Positions 5,768-12,125 of a DNA stretch of 12,230 nt are shown piece by piece. Origin of the DNA: Synergistaceae bacterium (GTDB lineage Bacteria > Synergistota > Synergistia > Synergistales > Synergistaceae); contig JAAZCN010000202.1 in the NCBI GenBank assembly GCA_012513245.1, positions 1 through 12,230 of the forward strand, written 5' to 3'. The first letter of the stretch is position 1, and the number at the start of each line of letters is the position of its first letter. The notes under the pieces are model-generated. The model was not told where the DNA came from, made no database searches, and saw nothing but the letters and a program-made list of their open reading frames with translations. Made by a program: the position numbers and the translations under genes.

Positions 5768-7114
5768 TTAATCCTTCAAGAACAACCCCAGCACCTCGTT
5801 CAACGATGATACTCTGACGGTTTCCATGGGGTATTCATCTTTCGGGCTTCTTCTGCTTATCACAGCTTTTTTAAAACCTAGCCTTGAGGCCTCTTTCAGT
5901 CTCATCATAGTTCTTCCGGCGGGCCTTACCTCTCCGGCAAGTCCGACTTCTCCTATGAAGCACACATCTGTGGGGAGGGGGATATCTTTCAAGGTTGACG
6001 CAAGAGAGACACATACGGCAAGATCCGCTGCGGGGTCCCTCAGAGTTAGGCCTCCTGTTATATTTAGATAGACATCACTTGTTCTTGAGAAAACGCCGGA
6101 CCTCTTTTCGAGGACTGCAAGCAGAAGCTGCAGTCTGTTAGTCTCTAGTCCCCTTGAAGTCCGTTTGGGGTAAGGGAAGGGAGAATTGCAGGCAAGAGCC
6201 TGTATTTCCGCCGCCAGCGACCGAGATCCTTCAAGCACCATGGAGATCGCGACACCGGAGCTACCGAGGTCGGTACCGTCCCAATAAAGTCTGCTGGGAT
6301 CCAGCACCGGGGAGAGTCCCTTGTCTGACATCTCAAATATTCCAAGTTCGTCCGTACTTCCAAAACGGTTCTTCTCAGCTCTTAGCAGTCGGTTGGGAGA
6401 GTTCTGTTCTCCGGAAAAAAGAAGTACTACATCGACCATGTGTTCGAGCAGCTTGGGTCCCGCTATCTGTCCCTGCTTTGTTATATGCCCTACGATGACA
6501 GTGGGTATTTGGCAGTTTTTAGCCATTTCTACGGCCATGGAAGCTACTCCCCTGACCTGAGTGGGAGATCCTGCCCAGCCGTTCTCCATGTCTGCTCTGA
6601 AGGCCTGCACACTGTCGACAACTACAAAATCATATTCTTCCGCAGCTTTCAGACATGAAGCAAGGTTATCCTCGCAGAGAAGATAAAGGCCTTCCGGCAT
6701 CAGGCCAAGTCTTCTTCCTCTGAGAGCAAGCTGTCCGGAAGATTCTTCTCCTGAAATATAAAGGACCTTTTTGCCGTTTTGCGCCATCTTTGCGCACACC
6801 TGAAGCAGAAGGGTCGATTTGCCGACTCCGGGCTCTCCTCCAAGCAAGACAACTCCGCCCGGGACCCAACCGCCTCCAAGCACCCTGTCCAGCTCTCCGA
6901 TACCTGATAGAACTCTTTCCTGTTCTTCAACATCAAGTCCGCGAAGAGGAGATGCAGCCTTTGCGGATGCCGGGCTTCCATCCTTCGTCATAAGGATAGG
7001 CGCTTCCTCTTCCATGCTTCCCCACACACCACACTTAGGACATTTGCCCACCATGGTGAGACTTACATATCCGCACTCGGCGCACTTAAATCTATTCATT
7101 TCTTTTTTTGCCAT
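5768..7114 (-). CDS. radA: DNA repair protein RadA
   Basis: RadA is a RecA-like ATPase that promotes branch migration in homologous recombination and repair. With the start at 7112-7114 it has 448 residues, the normal length. The N-terminal C4 zinc finger uses Cys11, 14, 25 and 28. Walker A GEPGVGKST lies at 93-101 and Walker B VVVDS at 164-168. The RadA signature KNRFG is at 248-252, and a Lon-protease-like C-terminal domain follows. An upstream in-frame ATG at 7154-7156 would add 14 residues, but GGAGG nine bases before the 7114 start and the direct MAKK opening favour the shorter form. It is monocistronic, divergent from the symporter and convergent with gpsA. Confidence 0.97.
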   Translation of the reverse strand: MAKKEMNRFKCAECGYVSLTMVGKCPKCGVWGSMEEEAPILMTKDGSPASAKAASPLRGLDVEEQERVLSGIGELDRVLGGGWVPGGVVLLGGEPGVGKSTLLLQVCAKMAQNGKKVLYISGEESSGQLALRGRRLGLMPEGLYLLCEDNLASCLKAAEEYDFVVVDSVQAFRADMENGWAGSPTQVRGVASMAVEMAKNCQIPTVIVGHITKQGQIAGPKLLEHMVDVVLLFSGEQNSPNRLLRAEKNRFGSTDELGIFEMSDKGLSPVLDPSRLYWDGTDLGSSGVAISMVLEGSRSLAAEIQALACNSPFPYPKRTSRGLETNRLQLLLAVLEKRSGVFSRTSDVYLNITGGLTLRDPAADLAVCVSLASTLKDIPLPTDVCFIGEVGLAGEVRPAGRTMMRLKEASRLGFKKAVISRRSPKDEYPMETVRVSSLNEVLGLFLKD

Positions 7115-7133
7115 ATTTACATCCTCCGTATAG

Positions 7134-7162
7134 AGAATATCAGAGCGTTGATCCAACTACAA
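7134..7162 (-). promoter_or_regulatory. Candidate radA promoter
   Basis: On the minus strand TTGTAG (7162-7157) and TATTCT (7139-7134) are 17 bases apart, and the -10 is preceded by TGA (extended -10). The start site would fall near 7127, leaving only a very short leader that begins at the ribosome binding site, which lowers confidence. Confidence 0.4.
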
Positions 7163-7163
7163 G

Positions 7164-7172
7164 TGATATAAT
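7164..7172 (+). promoter_or_regulatory. Candidate extended -10 promoter of the symporter gene
   Basis: TGATATAAT (7164-7172) is a perfect TATAAT with an extended TGN motif. No good -35 is seen at the usual distance. The leader to the TTG start at 7230 would be about 50 bases. It lies next to the proposed radA -35 (7157-7162) in a compact divergent promoter region. Confidence 0.5.
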
Positions 7173-7229
7173 AGCGCGCAAACCACAAAAGAGGTAATAT
7201 ATCACCGTAATAAGGGATGAGGTGGCACT

Positions 7230-8618
7230 TTGTTTTATTTTTACCTGTCAGCGATATTGACACTCGCTATATTTGTAGCGGCCGGTACCTTCATAGGCAC
7301 AGGAACATCCGATCCAAAAGATTACTCACTTGGCAGCAGAAGATTTTCTACTGCGGGAGTCACAGGTATACTTCTCGGTGCTTTGGTAGGTGGCGCTTCA
7401 ACGGTCGGTACGGTACAGATGGCTTACAGCCACGGGATGACAGCTGTCTGGTTCACGCTGGGGGGCGGTATCGGCTGTCTCCTTCTGGGCCTGAGGTTCG
7501 CTGTTCCGTTGAGAAACTCTAATATCACGACAGTCGCCGATTTCCTTGCCAAAAGCTACGGAGGAAAAGAGAGCCTTTGTGGAAAGTCCATTTCATTAAC
7601 AGCGACCATTTCATCAACTCTTGGCACCTTCATTTCGATATCGGCACAGTTTTTGTCATGCATAGCACTGTTAAAGGGTCTTTTTCCGATCTCTTCATCC
7701 GCAGCATCACTTCTGGCCGGTCTTTCGATAATTGGCTTTATTGCTGTAGGAGGTTTGAAAAGCTTCAGCACTTTGGGCGGAGCAAAGATCGTACTGCTGT
7801 ATTTTGTCCTTCTGGCTTGCTTCGTTATGGCGATAGTAAACGGAGGGACTTTTAGTTTCGTGGCTTCACAACTCGGTCCTCTCCCCTGGTTTAACCCATT
7901 TGGAAGGGGGTTCGTACCTGAGATCGGTTATTTAGCCTCTATGATAGTTGGAGTTTTCACCACCCAGATCTACATACAGGCACTTGCAGCGGCAAAAGAT
8001 GCTCAGACAGCAAAAAAGGGTGCTTTCGCATCGGCTCTTCTGATGCCCCCGATGGGCTTTCTTGGTACCTGGATAGGACTATCTGTGAGAGCCAGAGGAA
8101 TAGAAATGAAAGCTGACGAAGTCCTTTCATGGTTCATCATGGACTCTTTTCCTCCCTTGTTAGGGGGGGTCATCTGGGGAGGAATACTAATAACGGTGAT
8201 CGGCTGTGCGTCAGGTCTTATTCTTGGAGTATCGACAAATATAGTCAAAAACCTTGTCCCTGAAAAATTTATACAAAAGCATAGAGAGAAAGAAATAATG
8301 ATCCACCGTCTGGTAATAGGCGTGATTGTCGCAACAGCTGCATTAGCAGGGATAACCGGAGCCGGATCTATGATCCTGGAGTGGAGTTATCTGAGCATGG
8401 GACTTCGAGGGGCCGGCACCTTTCTGCCTTTCGCAGCAGCTGTTATGCGTCCTGATTCACTCACCCCAAGATGGGCGCTTGTATCTTCGGTAGCGGGACT
8501 TTCAGGAATGATAATCTGGGGCATAGCCTCTTTGCCGGGAGACCCTCTCTTCGCAGGTCTTGCTGTCTCGGCAGTGTGTGTATTTATAGGGATCAAATCA
8601 AAAAAACAGTGCATATAG
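7230..8618 (+). CDS. Sodium:solute symporter family (SSS) transporter
   Basis: This 462-residue integral membrane protein has about 12-13 hydrophobic segments. Family marks are DYSLGSRRF (31-39), the glycine-rich GALVGGASTVGTVQMAY stretch (50-66) that contributes to the sodium/substrate region, and GVSTNIVKNLVP in the late core. Relatives couple inward sodium flow to uptake of amino acids, sugars, pantothenate, proline or other solutes; the substrate cannot be told from sequence. An in-frame stop (7218-7220) lies ten bases upstream of the TTG at 7230, so TTG is the first usable start, with GAGGTG at 7219-7224 as ribosome binding site. The first codons encode a hydrophobic helix as expected. 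It is single-gene and is followed by a terminator hairpin. Confidence 0.88.
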   Translation: MFYFYLSAILTLAIFVAAGTFIGTGTSDPKDYSLGSRRFSTAGVTGILLGALVGGASTVGTVQMAYSHGMTAVWFTLGGGIGCLLLGLRFAVPLRNSNITTVADFLAKSYGGKESLCGKSISLTATISSTLGTFISISAQFLSCIALLKGLFPISSSAASLLAGLSIIGFIAVGGLKSFSTLGGAKIVLLYFVLLACFVMAIVNGGTFSFVASQLGPLPWFNPFGRGFVPEIGYLASMIVGVFTTQIYIQALAAAKDAQTAKKGAFASALLMPPMGFLGTWIGLSVRARGIEMKADEVLSWFIMDSFPPLLGGVIWGGILITVIGCASGLILGVSTNIVKNLVPEKFIQKHREKEIMIHRLVIGVIVATAALAGITGAGSMILEWSYLSMGLRGAGTFLPFAAAVMRPDSLTPRWALVSSVAGLSGMIIWGIASLPGDPLFAGLAVSAVCVFIGIKSKKQCI

Positions 8619-8625
8619 AAAACAA

Positions 8626-8658
8626 GCCGGCACTCCTTCAATAGGCAAGAGTGCCGGC
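8626..8658. terminator. Bidirectional terminator between symporter and DUF355 gene
   Basis: GCCGGCACTC (8626-8635) pairs perfectly with GAGTGCCGGC (8649-8658) across a 13-base loop. On the minus strand the hairpin is followed by TTGTTTTC, a usable U-tract for the DUF355 gene. On the plus strand the tail is ATTAAAAATT, which is weaker. The hairpin sits in the 61-base gap between the two convergent genes, so it probably serves both. Confidence 0.85.
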
Positions 8659-8679
8659 ATTAAAAATTAGAGACTCAAC

Positions 8680-9177
8680 TTATCTCTTATATCCTATTAT
8701 GTTGCGAAGCAGGTTCTTTCTCCAATTCTGACCATTTTCGTCTTCGACACCGACTGTTTTTGAACCATCTATAACTCCTATAACTCCCCTGCCCTGCTCT
8801 GTCTCAGCGACAAGTACCTGCAGTGGGTTGGCAGTCGCTGCAAAGACACGACAGACTTCCTGCACATTTTTGATCCTGTCAAGAACGTTGATCGGAAATG
8901 CGTTCCTTAAAATAACGACGAAGACATGGCCTGCATTTATTGCACTTGCGTTCTCTATTGCTGAATTCTCAAGGTCTTTTTTGTTTCCGTCATGCCTCAC
9001 AAGGCAGTCACCGGACGCCTCACAGAATGCGATCCCAAACTCGATCGAGGGCGAAGATGTCACGAGGGCCTCAAAAATGTCCTCAACTGTCTTGATGAAA
9101 TGGCTTTGCCCTATTATGATGTTGCATTCCTCCGGTATCGTCAGTTGCTGTATATCTATGTTGATATTAGACGACAT
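8680..9177 (-). CDS. Adenosine-specific kinase, DUF355 family
   Basis: The 165-residue protein matches the DUF355/adenosine-specific kinase family (PF04008) over its whole length. Matching blocks are [18 protein letters not shown] (47-64), [10 protein letters not shown] (81-90), PINVLDRIK (95-103), [11 protein letters not shown] (108-118) and [16 protein letters not shown] (123-138), with IGYK at the end. Archaeal members bind adenosine or AMP; the physiological role in bacteria is little known. It is soluble, with no signal peptide. The ATG at 9175-9177 has AGGAGGTAAG just upstream, a very strong ribosome binding site. It is monocistronic, with a palindrome over its predicted promoter. Family members are best known from archaea and thermophiles, so its presence is mildly notable. 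Confidence 0.9.
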   Translation of the reverse strand: MSSNINIDIQQLTIPEECNIIIGQSHFIKTVEDIFEALVTSSPSIEFGIAFCEASGDCLVRHDGNKKDLENSAIENASAINAGHVFVVILRNAFPINVLDRIKNVQEVCRVFAATANPLQVLVAETEQGRGVIGVIDGSKTVGVEDENGQNWRKNLLRNIIGYKR

Positions 9178-9198
9178 GATCTCTTACCTCCTCAACTC

Positions 9199-9220
9199 TT
9201 GATATTGACAAGTATATCAA
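9199..9220 (-). promoter_or_regulatory. DUF355 promoter with overlapping palindromic operator
   Basis: On the minus strand TATACT (9216-9211) is preceded by TGA, an extended -10 element; a weak AGGTCA lies 17 bases upstream. A perfect inverted repeat, TTGATAT (9199-9205) and ATATCAA (9214-9220) with an 8-base spacer, covers the -10 and predicted start site. Its 22-bp span with arm centres 15 bp apart suits a dimeric repressor. The regulator is unknown. Confidence 0.5.
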
Positions 9221-9274
9221 AACCCATTCCTTTTGACCTGCCTGATCCTAAAAATTCATCATTTTGAAGCATGA

Positions 9275-9305
9275 AAAGGCCCCGTACGCAATAAGGCGAC
9301 GGGGC
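9275..9305 (-). terminator. Terminator of the OmpH/Skp gene
   Basis: On the minus strand GCCCCGT (9305-9299) pairs with ACGGGGC (9285-9279), with further CGC/GCG pairing inside, and is followed by CTTTTC. It begins 27 bases after the gene's stop codon. The stem is strong and the U-tract short. Confidence 0.82.
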
Positions 9306-9331
9306 ATAAATATTTATTATTTTGATTCAGC

Positions 9332-9766
9332 TTATTTTTTCTTTTTCAGTTCGGCGATCACGTCGTCTGTGATATCTGTACCGCCGAAAAAGACCGCTCC
9401 CTTATCAACTACTACTGTTATCTTCTTGGTATTTGCAACTGTCCGTATCGCGAGGTTTATGTCTTTGAAGAGCGGTTCCATAAGCTTTCTCTCTTCGTTA
9501 GCAGCCTCTGTTCGTTTGTCCTGGAAGATCTGGCCTTTTTTCTTGTCGTCAGTCTCTTTATCGATGGCCACCTTAGCTTCTTCCTGTTTTTTGTTTGTCA
9601 CAGCACTGACCTGTTTTTGTATCTGTTCAAATTTCGGATGCTGAAACATGATCTTCTGAGGATCGACGCATCCCATTACATCCTGAGCAAACGCCGCACC
9701 CGAGATATATAAAGAAAGGAAAAGTACGGCCAAAACACTTACTATGATTTTTCTTACTGAAAACAT
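9332..9766 (-). CDS. OmpH/Skp-family periplasmic chaperone
   Basis: Starting at 9764-9766 gives a 144-residue protein with a good signal peptide: a basic VRK, a hydrophobic 8-21 core, and probable cleavage after AFA (residue 27). A Lys/Glu/Gln-rich region follows, from about 43 to 97, likely a coiled-coil tentacle. The C-terminal VVVDKGAVFFGGTDITDDVI segment is the OmpH/Skp signature. Skp proteins hold unfolded outer-membrane proteins in the periplasm, so this implies a diderm cell. The upstream ATG at 9806-9808 would place an odd polar extension before the signal peptide, and the purine-rich GGGGGTAAAGGAA lies just upstream of 9766, so the shorter start is preferred. In proteobacteria skp sits beside bamA and lpxD; here it stands alone, perhaps one of several paralogues. 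Confidence 0.88.
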   Translation of the reverse strand: MFSVRKIIVSVLAVLFLSLYISGAAFAQDVMGCVDPQKIMFQHPKFEQIQKQVSAVTNKKQEEAKVAIDKETDDKKKGQIFQDKRTEAANEERKLMEPLFKDINLAIRTVANTKKITVVVDKGAVFFGGTDITDDVIAELKKKK

Positions 9767-9808
9767 AATTCCTTTACCCCCTCTTATTGGTTCAAAAAAA
9801 TGGAACAT

Positions 9809-9839
9809 ATTAAGTCCACTGGTGAATTTTACCTGTCAA
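9809..9839 (-). promoter_or_regulatory. Candidate promoter of the OmpH/Skp gene
   Basis: A perfect TTGACA reads on the minus strand at 9839-9834. The best -10 is CTTAAT (9814-9809) at a long 19-base spacing. The hexamer is nearly the same DNA as the -35 of the plus-strand promoter at 9833-9838, so the two divergent promoters would compete for it. Confidence 0.4.
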
Positions 9840-9862
9840 TATATTTAAAGTCCACGTATAAT
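9833..9862 (+). promoter_or_regulatory. Promoter of the DUF3343 gene
   Basis: CTGTCA (9833-9838) and a perfect TATAAT (9857-9862) lie 18 bases apart. The start site would be near 9869, leaving a leader of about 46 bases before the ATG at 9915. Confidence 0.55.
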
Positions 9863-9914
9863 TGCGGAATAAGGAAATATCGGGAATATAAGCTTCGAAA
9901 GGCGGTGGACATAA

Positions 9915-10130
9915 ATGGAATGCATAGCTACTTTTGACACTACTCACATGGCTCTTTTTTTTGAGAAATCCTGCAGAAGTGTGGGACTTAAAGTTAAGAT
10001 CGTCCCTGTTCCCAGGGTGATCTCATCAAGCTGCGGCCTTGCCTGCAGTTATCCCTGCGAAGATGAAGAAAAAATAATATCTATAGTTGCTGAAAAAGCC
10101 ATAGAGGTTTCTGCTTATCACAAAATATAA
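9915..10130 (+). CDS. DUF3343 protein, putative Se/S carrier-like
   Basis: The 71-residue protein fits the DUF3343 family (PF11823), named for a proposed selenium or sulfur carrier role. It opens with MECIATFDTTHMALFFEK, has the VKIVPVPRVISSSCGLA core, and ends in a helix. Cysteines 40, 44 and 48 form CX3CX3C. Cys40 within SSCG is the conserved family residue and the likely thiol acceptor; the other two are extra. The ATG has GGCGGTGG a few bases upstream. In other genomes such genes often sit with selenium or sulfur-transfer genes such as a cysteine desulfurase or selD; here it stands alone. It is cytoplasmic. The function is inferred from the family name only. Confidence 0.8.
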   Translation: MECIATFDTTHMALFFEKSCRSVGLKVKIVPVPRVISSSCGLACSYPCEDEEKIISIVAEKAIEVSAYHKI

Positions 10131-10133
10131 TAT

Positions 10134-10418
10134 CTACTCCTCCGGTTCGTCCGGAGGAGTCTCATTTTTGAAATACTTATGCCAGAAAAGAGCTGTAAGC
10201 CCTCTCCAAAGCAGATAACCTCCTGATGTTACTGCAAGACTGATCCAAATCAGATCTGCAAAGCTCAGACCGGTCCTTTTAAGCTCCAACTCACCGCTCT
10301 GTCTGACTTCGACAGATTCCGGACCAAACCATTTCCAGGCCCAGAGCATAAGAAAAACAACTGCCACTACAGTCAGTATGTTATTGATCGTTTTTGTCGG
10401 GATCTTATCAAAGTCCAT
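10134..10418 (-). CDS. Small hypothetical two-helix membrane protein
   Basis: I do not recognise this protein. With ATG at 10416-10418, chosen because AAAGGTGG lies about eight bases upstream, it has 94 residues. Hydrophobic segments at about 12-30 and 53-79 suggest two membrane helices joined by a charged loop, and an acidic tail PPDEPEE ends the protein. The longer frame up to 10514 would add a Lys/Arg-rich stretch with no ribosome binding site in evidence. It is convergent with the DUF3343 gene, with only three bases between stops, and its last codons coincide with the terminator hairpin of that gene. Confidence 0.65.
   Translation of the reverse strand: MDFDKIPTKTINNILTVVAVVFLMLWAWKWFGPESVEVRQSGELELKRTGLSFADLIWISLAVTSGGYLLWRGLTALFWHKYFKNETPPDEPEE
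10136..10168. terminator. Terminator shared by convergent genes, inside a coding end
   Basis: ACTCCTCCGG (10136-10145), loop TTCGT, CCGGAGGAGT (10151-10160), then CTCATTTTT: a perfect 10-bp stem with a U-tract on the plus strand for the DUF3343 gene. The stem lies within the last codons of the opposite-strand membrane-protein gene. On the minus strand the tail is less U-rich. Confidence 0.88.
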
Positions 10419-10551
10419 AGTCAAACCACCTTTAACATTACTTGTTATTTTCTGAGCTTTCCCACTTGTCCCGGTAAATAGATTTACCCCCACTTTTTTT
10501 CGCTTTCTGCGCATGTTTTTTAAGCGGAGCCCCAGTGTGTTAAAACCTTCA

Positions 10552-10652
10552 AACTACTGGCTTCCCGCTCACGGCCAGAGAGCCAACGAGTTACGAGTTG
10601 TGCGAATCGGCTGGTAGTTACACCAAAGGCATGCGGGAAAGACGGTGGTGGG
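10552..10652 (+). repeat. Dispersed hairpin repeat with interleaved pairings
   Basis: This non-coding unit lies between the small membrane protein and the CLC gene. TTCCCGC (10562-10568) is complementary to GCGGGAA (10633-10639). AACTACTGGC (10552-10561) pairs with GCTGGTAGTT (10610-10619) using two G-U pairs on the plus strand. The pairings cross, a pseudoknot layout. The ends resemble 5626-5635 and 5649-5668, suggesting a shared repeat family. CGAGTT is directly repeated at 10587-10599. A T-rich run (10658-10670) follows on the plus strand. Confidence 0.55.
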
Positions 10653-10660
10653 AAATCTTT

Positions 10661-12025
10661 TTATTTTCTTTTAATTATTTTGTTCATTATCTTTTCAAGG
10701 TGGAAACGTATTATTCTGCCATATGAGAACCCTTTGAAACGACTTGTTATCCTGGCCTTTCCATCTACGTTCCGTCTGACAAAGGTCCTCGCCTTAGGCC
10801 TGAGCATTACCTGACTTGGATACAGGCTCCTGTGGCCCGCAACTACATATGAGACCACGCATACAAGACCGGCAAAAGGAGCTATCGAGGCTCCAAACAG
10901 CTCCATAGCCAGAATAGTTGACGCGATAGGAGTGTTTGTCGATCCTGCAAGCACCCCTACCAGCCCTAAGGCACTGGTGATCGAGGGGTCTAGACCGAAT
11001 ATATTTCCAAAAAGCGAGCCGGCAGCGGCGCCAACAAAGAGCGTGGGTGTGAGAACTCCACCGCTTCCTCCACAGGAGAGTGTGATCGCCATGGCTAAGG
11101 ACTTGAGGGCAAAGGCCGCATAAGGTATATTGCCGCCTCTTATCGCCACATCTACAGTCTCCATTCCAAGTCCCAGGTATTTTCCACCGAAGAGTGCACC
11201 TATTGTAAGAAGCATGATCCCGCCAAGAAGCGGTTTCTGCCATTCAGGCAACTTCAAAGATTTAAATTTTCTATCTACAGCGTGCAGGCATTCTATGTGA
11301 AAGACTGAAATAGTACCAAAAAAGAGACCTGCAAACAACGACCAGACTATAAGACCGGGAGCAAGCAAAGGGACATTGATGGCAAACTCCGGAAGATGTC
11401 CTGCACCGAGATATGCAGCTGTAAAGCATGATACTATTCCGCTTATAAAAGAAGGAAGGAGAACATCATAGAACATCTGTCCTACGAAAAGGACCTCTAC
11501 TCCAAAGATCGCTCCGGTTATGGGCGTACCGAAAACTGCAGAAAAACCTGCTGATATTCCACATATAACAAGCTTTTTCCTGTCAGATTCATCAAGCCTG
11601 AAAATCCTGGAAAGACCGTACATTAGACCCGCGCCTATCTGCGCGCAAGGACCCTCTTTTCCTGCGGAACCTCCACCGGCTATTGTAACTATTGTCGCTA
11701 TAAGCTTGACCGGAACCACCTTGATATCGATGATCCCGGCATTGCGATGGACAGCGTCTATAACTTTCTCTGTTCCGTGGCCCGACGCTTCCGGCGCAAG
11801 GATCCTCACAAAATAGAGACTAAAGAGAAGTGCCGGTAAAATGAGAAGGTATCTCCAGCTACTGAAGGAAGAAACATATTCTACTGCCCAGTCAAGCGAT
11901 ATTAGAAAGCCTGCTGCAACTGATCCTACTATCACACCTGCCATGATCGAAAGGAAAGACCATTTCAAAATAGAGCATAGGAGCCAGAGTCCGTCCCTGA
12001 CCATTTTTGTATTCATTTTCATCAC
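10661..12025 (-). CDS. CLC-family chloride channel or transporter
   Basis: The 454-residue integral membrane protein has the CLC fold: GKEGP at 122-126 with gating glutamate Glu124, GGVLTP at 322-327 (the GxFxP-type anion motif), and Tyr402 in RSLYPS aligning with E. coli ClcA Tyr445. CLC proteins move chloride or related anions, often in exchange for protons. Two key residues differ. The GSGIP motif reads GHGTE (82-86), putting His83 where ClcA has Ser107. The position of the internal proton glutamate (ClcA Glu203) is Val178 after Glu177, as in CLC channels. There is no C-terminal CBS pair; the tail is short and basic. The start is uncertain among GTG 12025, ATG 12022 and ATG 12016. GGTGAT four bases before ATG 12016 makes that start attractive, while AAGGTGG lies further upstream. 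It is single-gene. Confidence 0.9.
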   Translation of the reverse strand: MMKMNTKMVRDGLWLLCSILKWSFLSIMAGVIVGSVAAGFLISLDWAVEYVSSFSSWRYLLILPALLFSLYFVRILAPEASGHGTEKVIDAVHRNAGIIDIKVVPVKLIATIVTIAGGGSAGKEGPCAQIGAGLMYGLSRIFRLDESDRKKLVICGISAGFSAVFGTPITGAIFGVEVLFVGQMFYDVLLPSFISGIVSCFTAAYLGAGHLPEFAINVPLLAPGLIVWSLFAGLFFGTISVFHIECLHAVDRKFKSLKLPEWQKPLLGGIMLLTIGALFGGKYLGLGMETVDVAIRGGNIPYAAFALKSLAMAITLSCGGSGGVLTPTLFVGAAAGSLFGNIFGLDPSITSALGLVGVLAGSTNTPIASTILAMELFGASIAPFAGLVCVVSYVVAGHRSLYPSQVMLRPKARTFVRRNVDGKARITSRFKGFSYGRIIRFHLEKIMNKIIKRK

Positions 12026-12110
12026 CGCTGTTTATTTTACCACCTTATTTCAGTTCTCCTTGGATTTCTTCCAAAATGATACCTCAGACAACCTTAAATC
12101 ATATTTAGAG

Positions 12111-12116
12111 TATAAT
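12111..12116 (+). promoter_or_regulatory. Possible -10 element close to the last gene
   Basis: A perfect TATAAT lies nine bases before the ATG at 12126, with only a weak CAGACA-like -35 at an overlong distance. If used, transcription would begin about three bases before the ATG, making the mRNA leaderless. No ribosome binding site is seen. Confidence 0.3.
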
Positions 12117-12125
12117 CTTTACATT

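Noticed and set aside
7115..7156. Upstream start for RadA adding 14 residues
   Set aside because: The start at 7114 has a well-placed GGAGG and gives the normal N-terminus before the zinc finger.
7217..7522. ATG-started frame overlapping the symporter gene
   Set aside because: It is out of frame with the clear transporter sequence and has no protein features; the TTG at 7230 is the right start.
10794..11243. 149-codon minus-strand frame within the CLC gene
   Set aside because: It is an alternate-frame shadow rich in Cys, Trp and Arg with no domain character.
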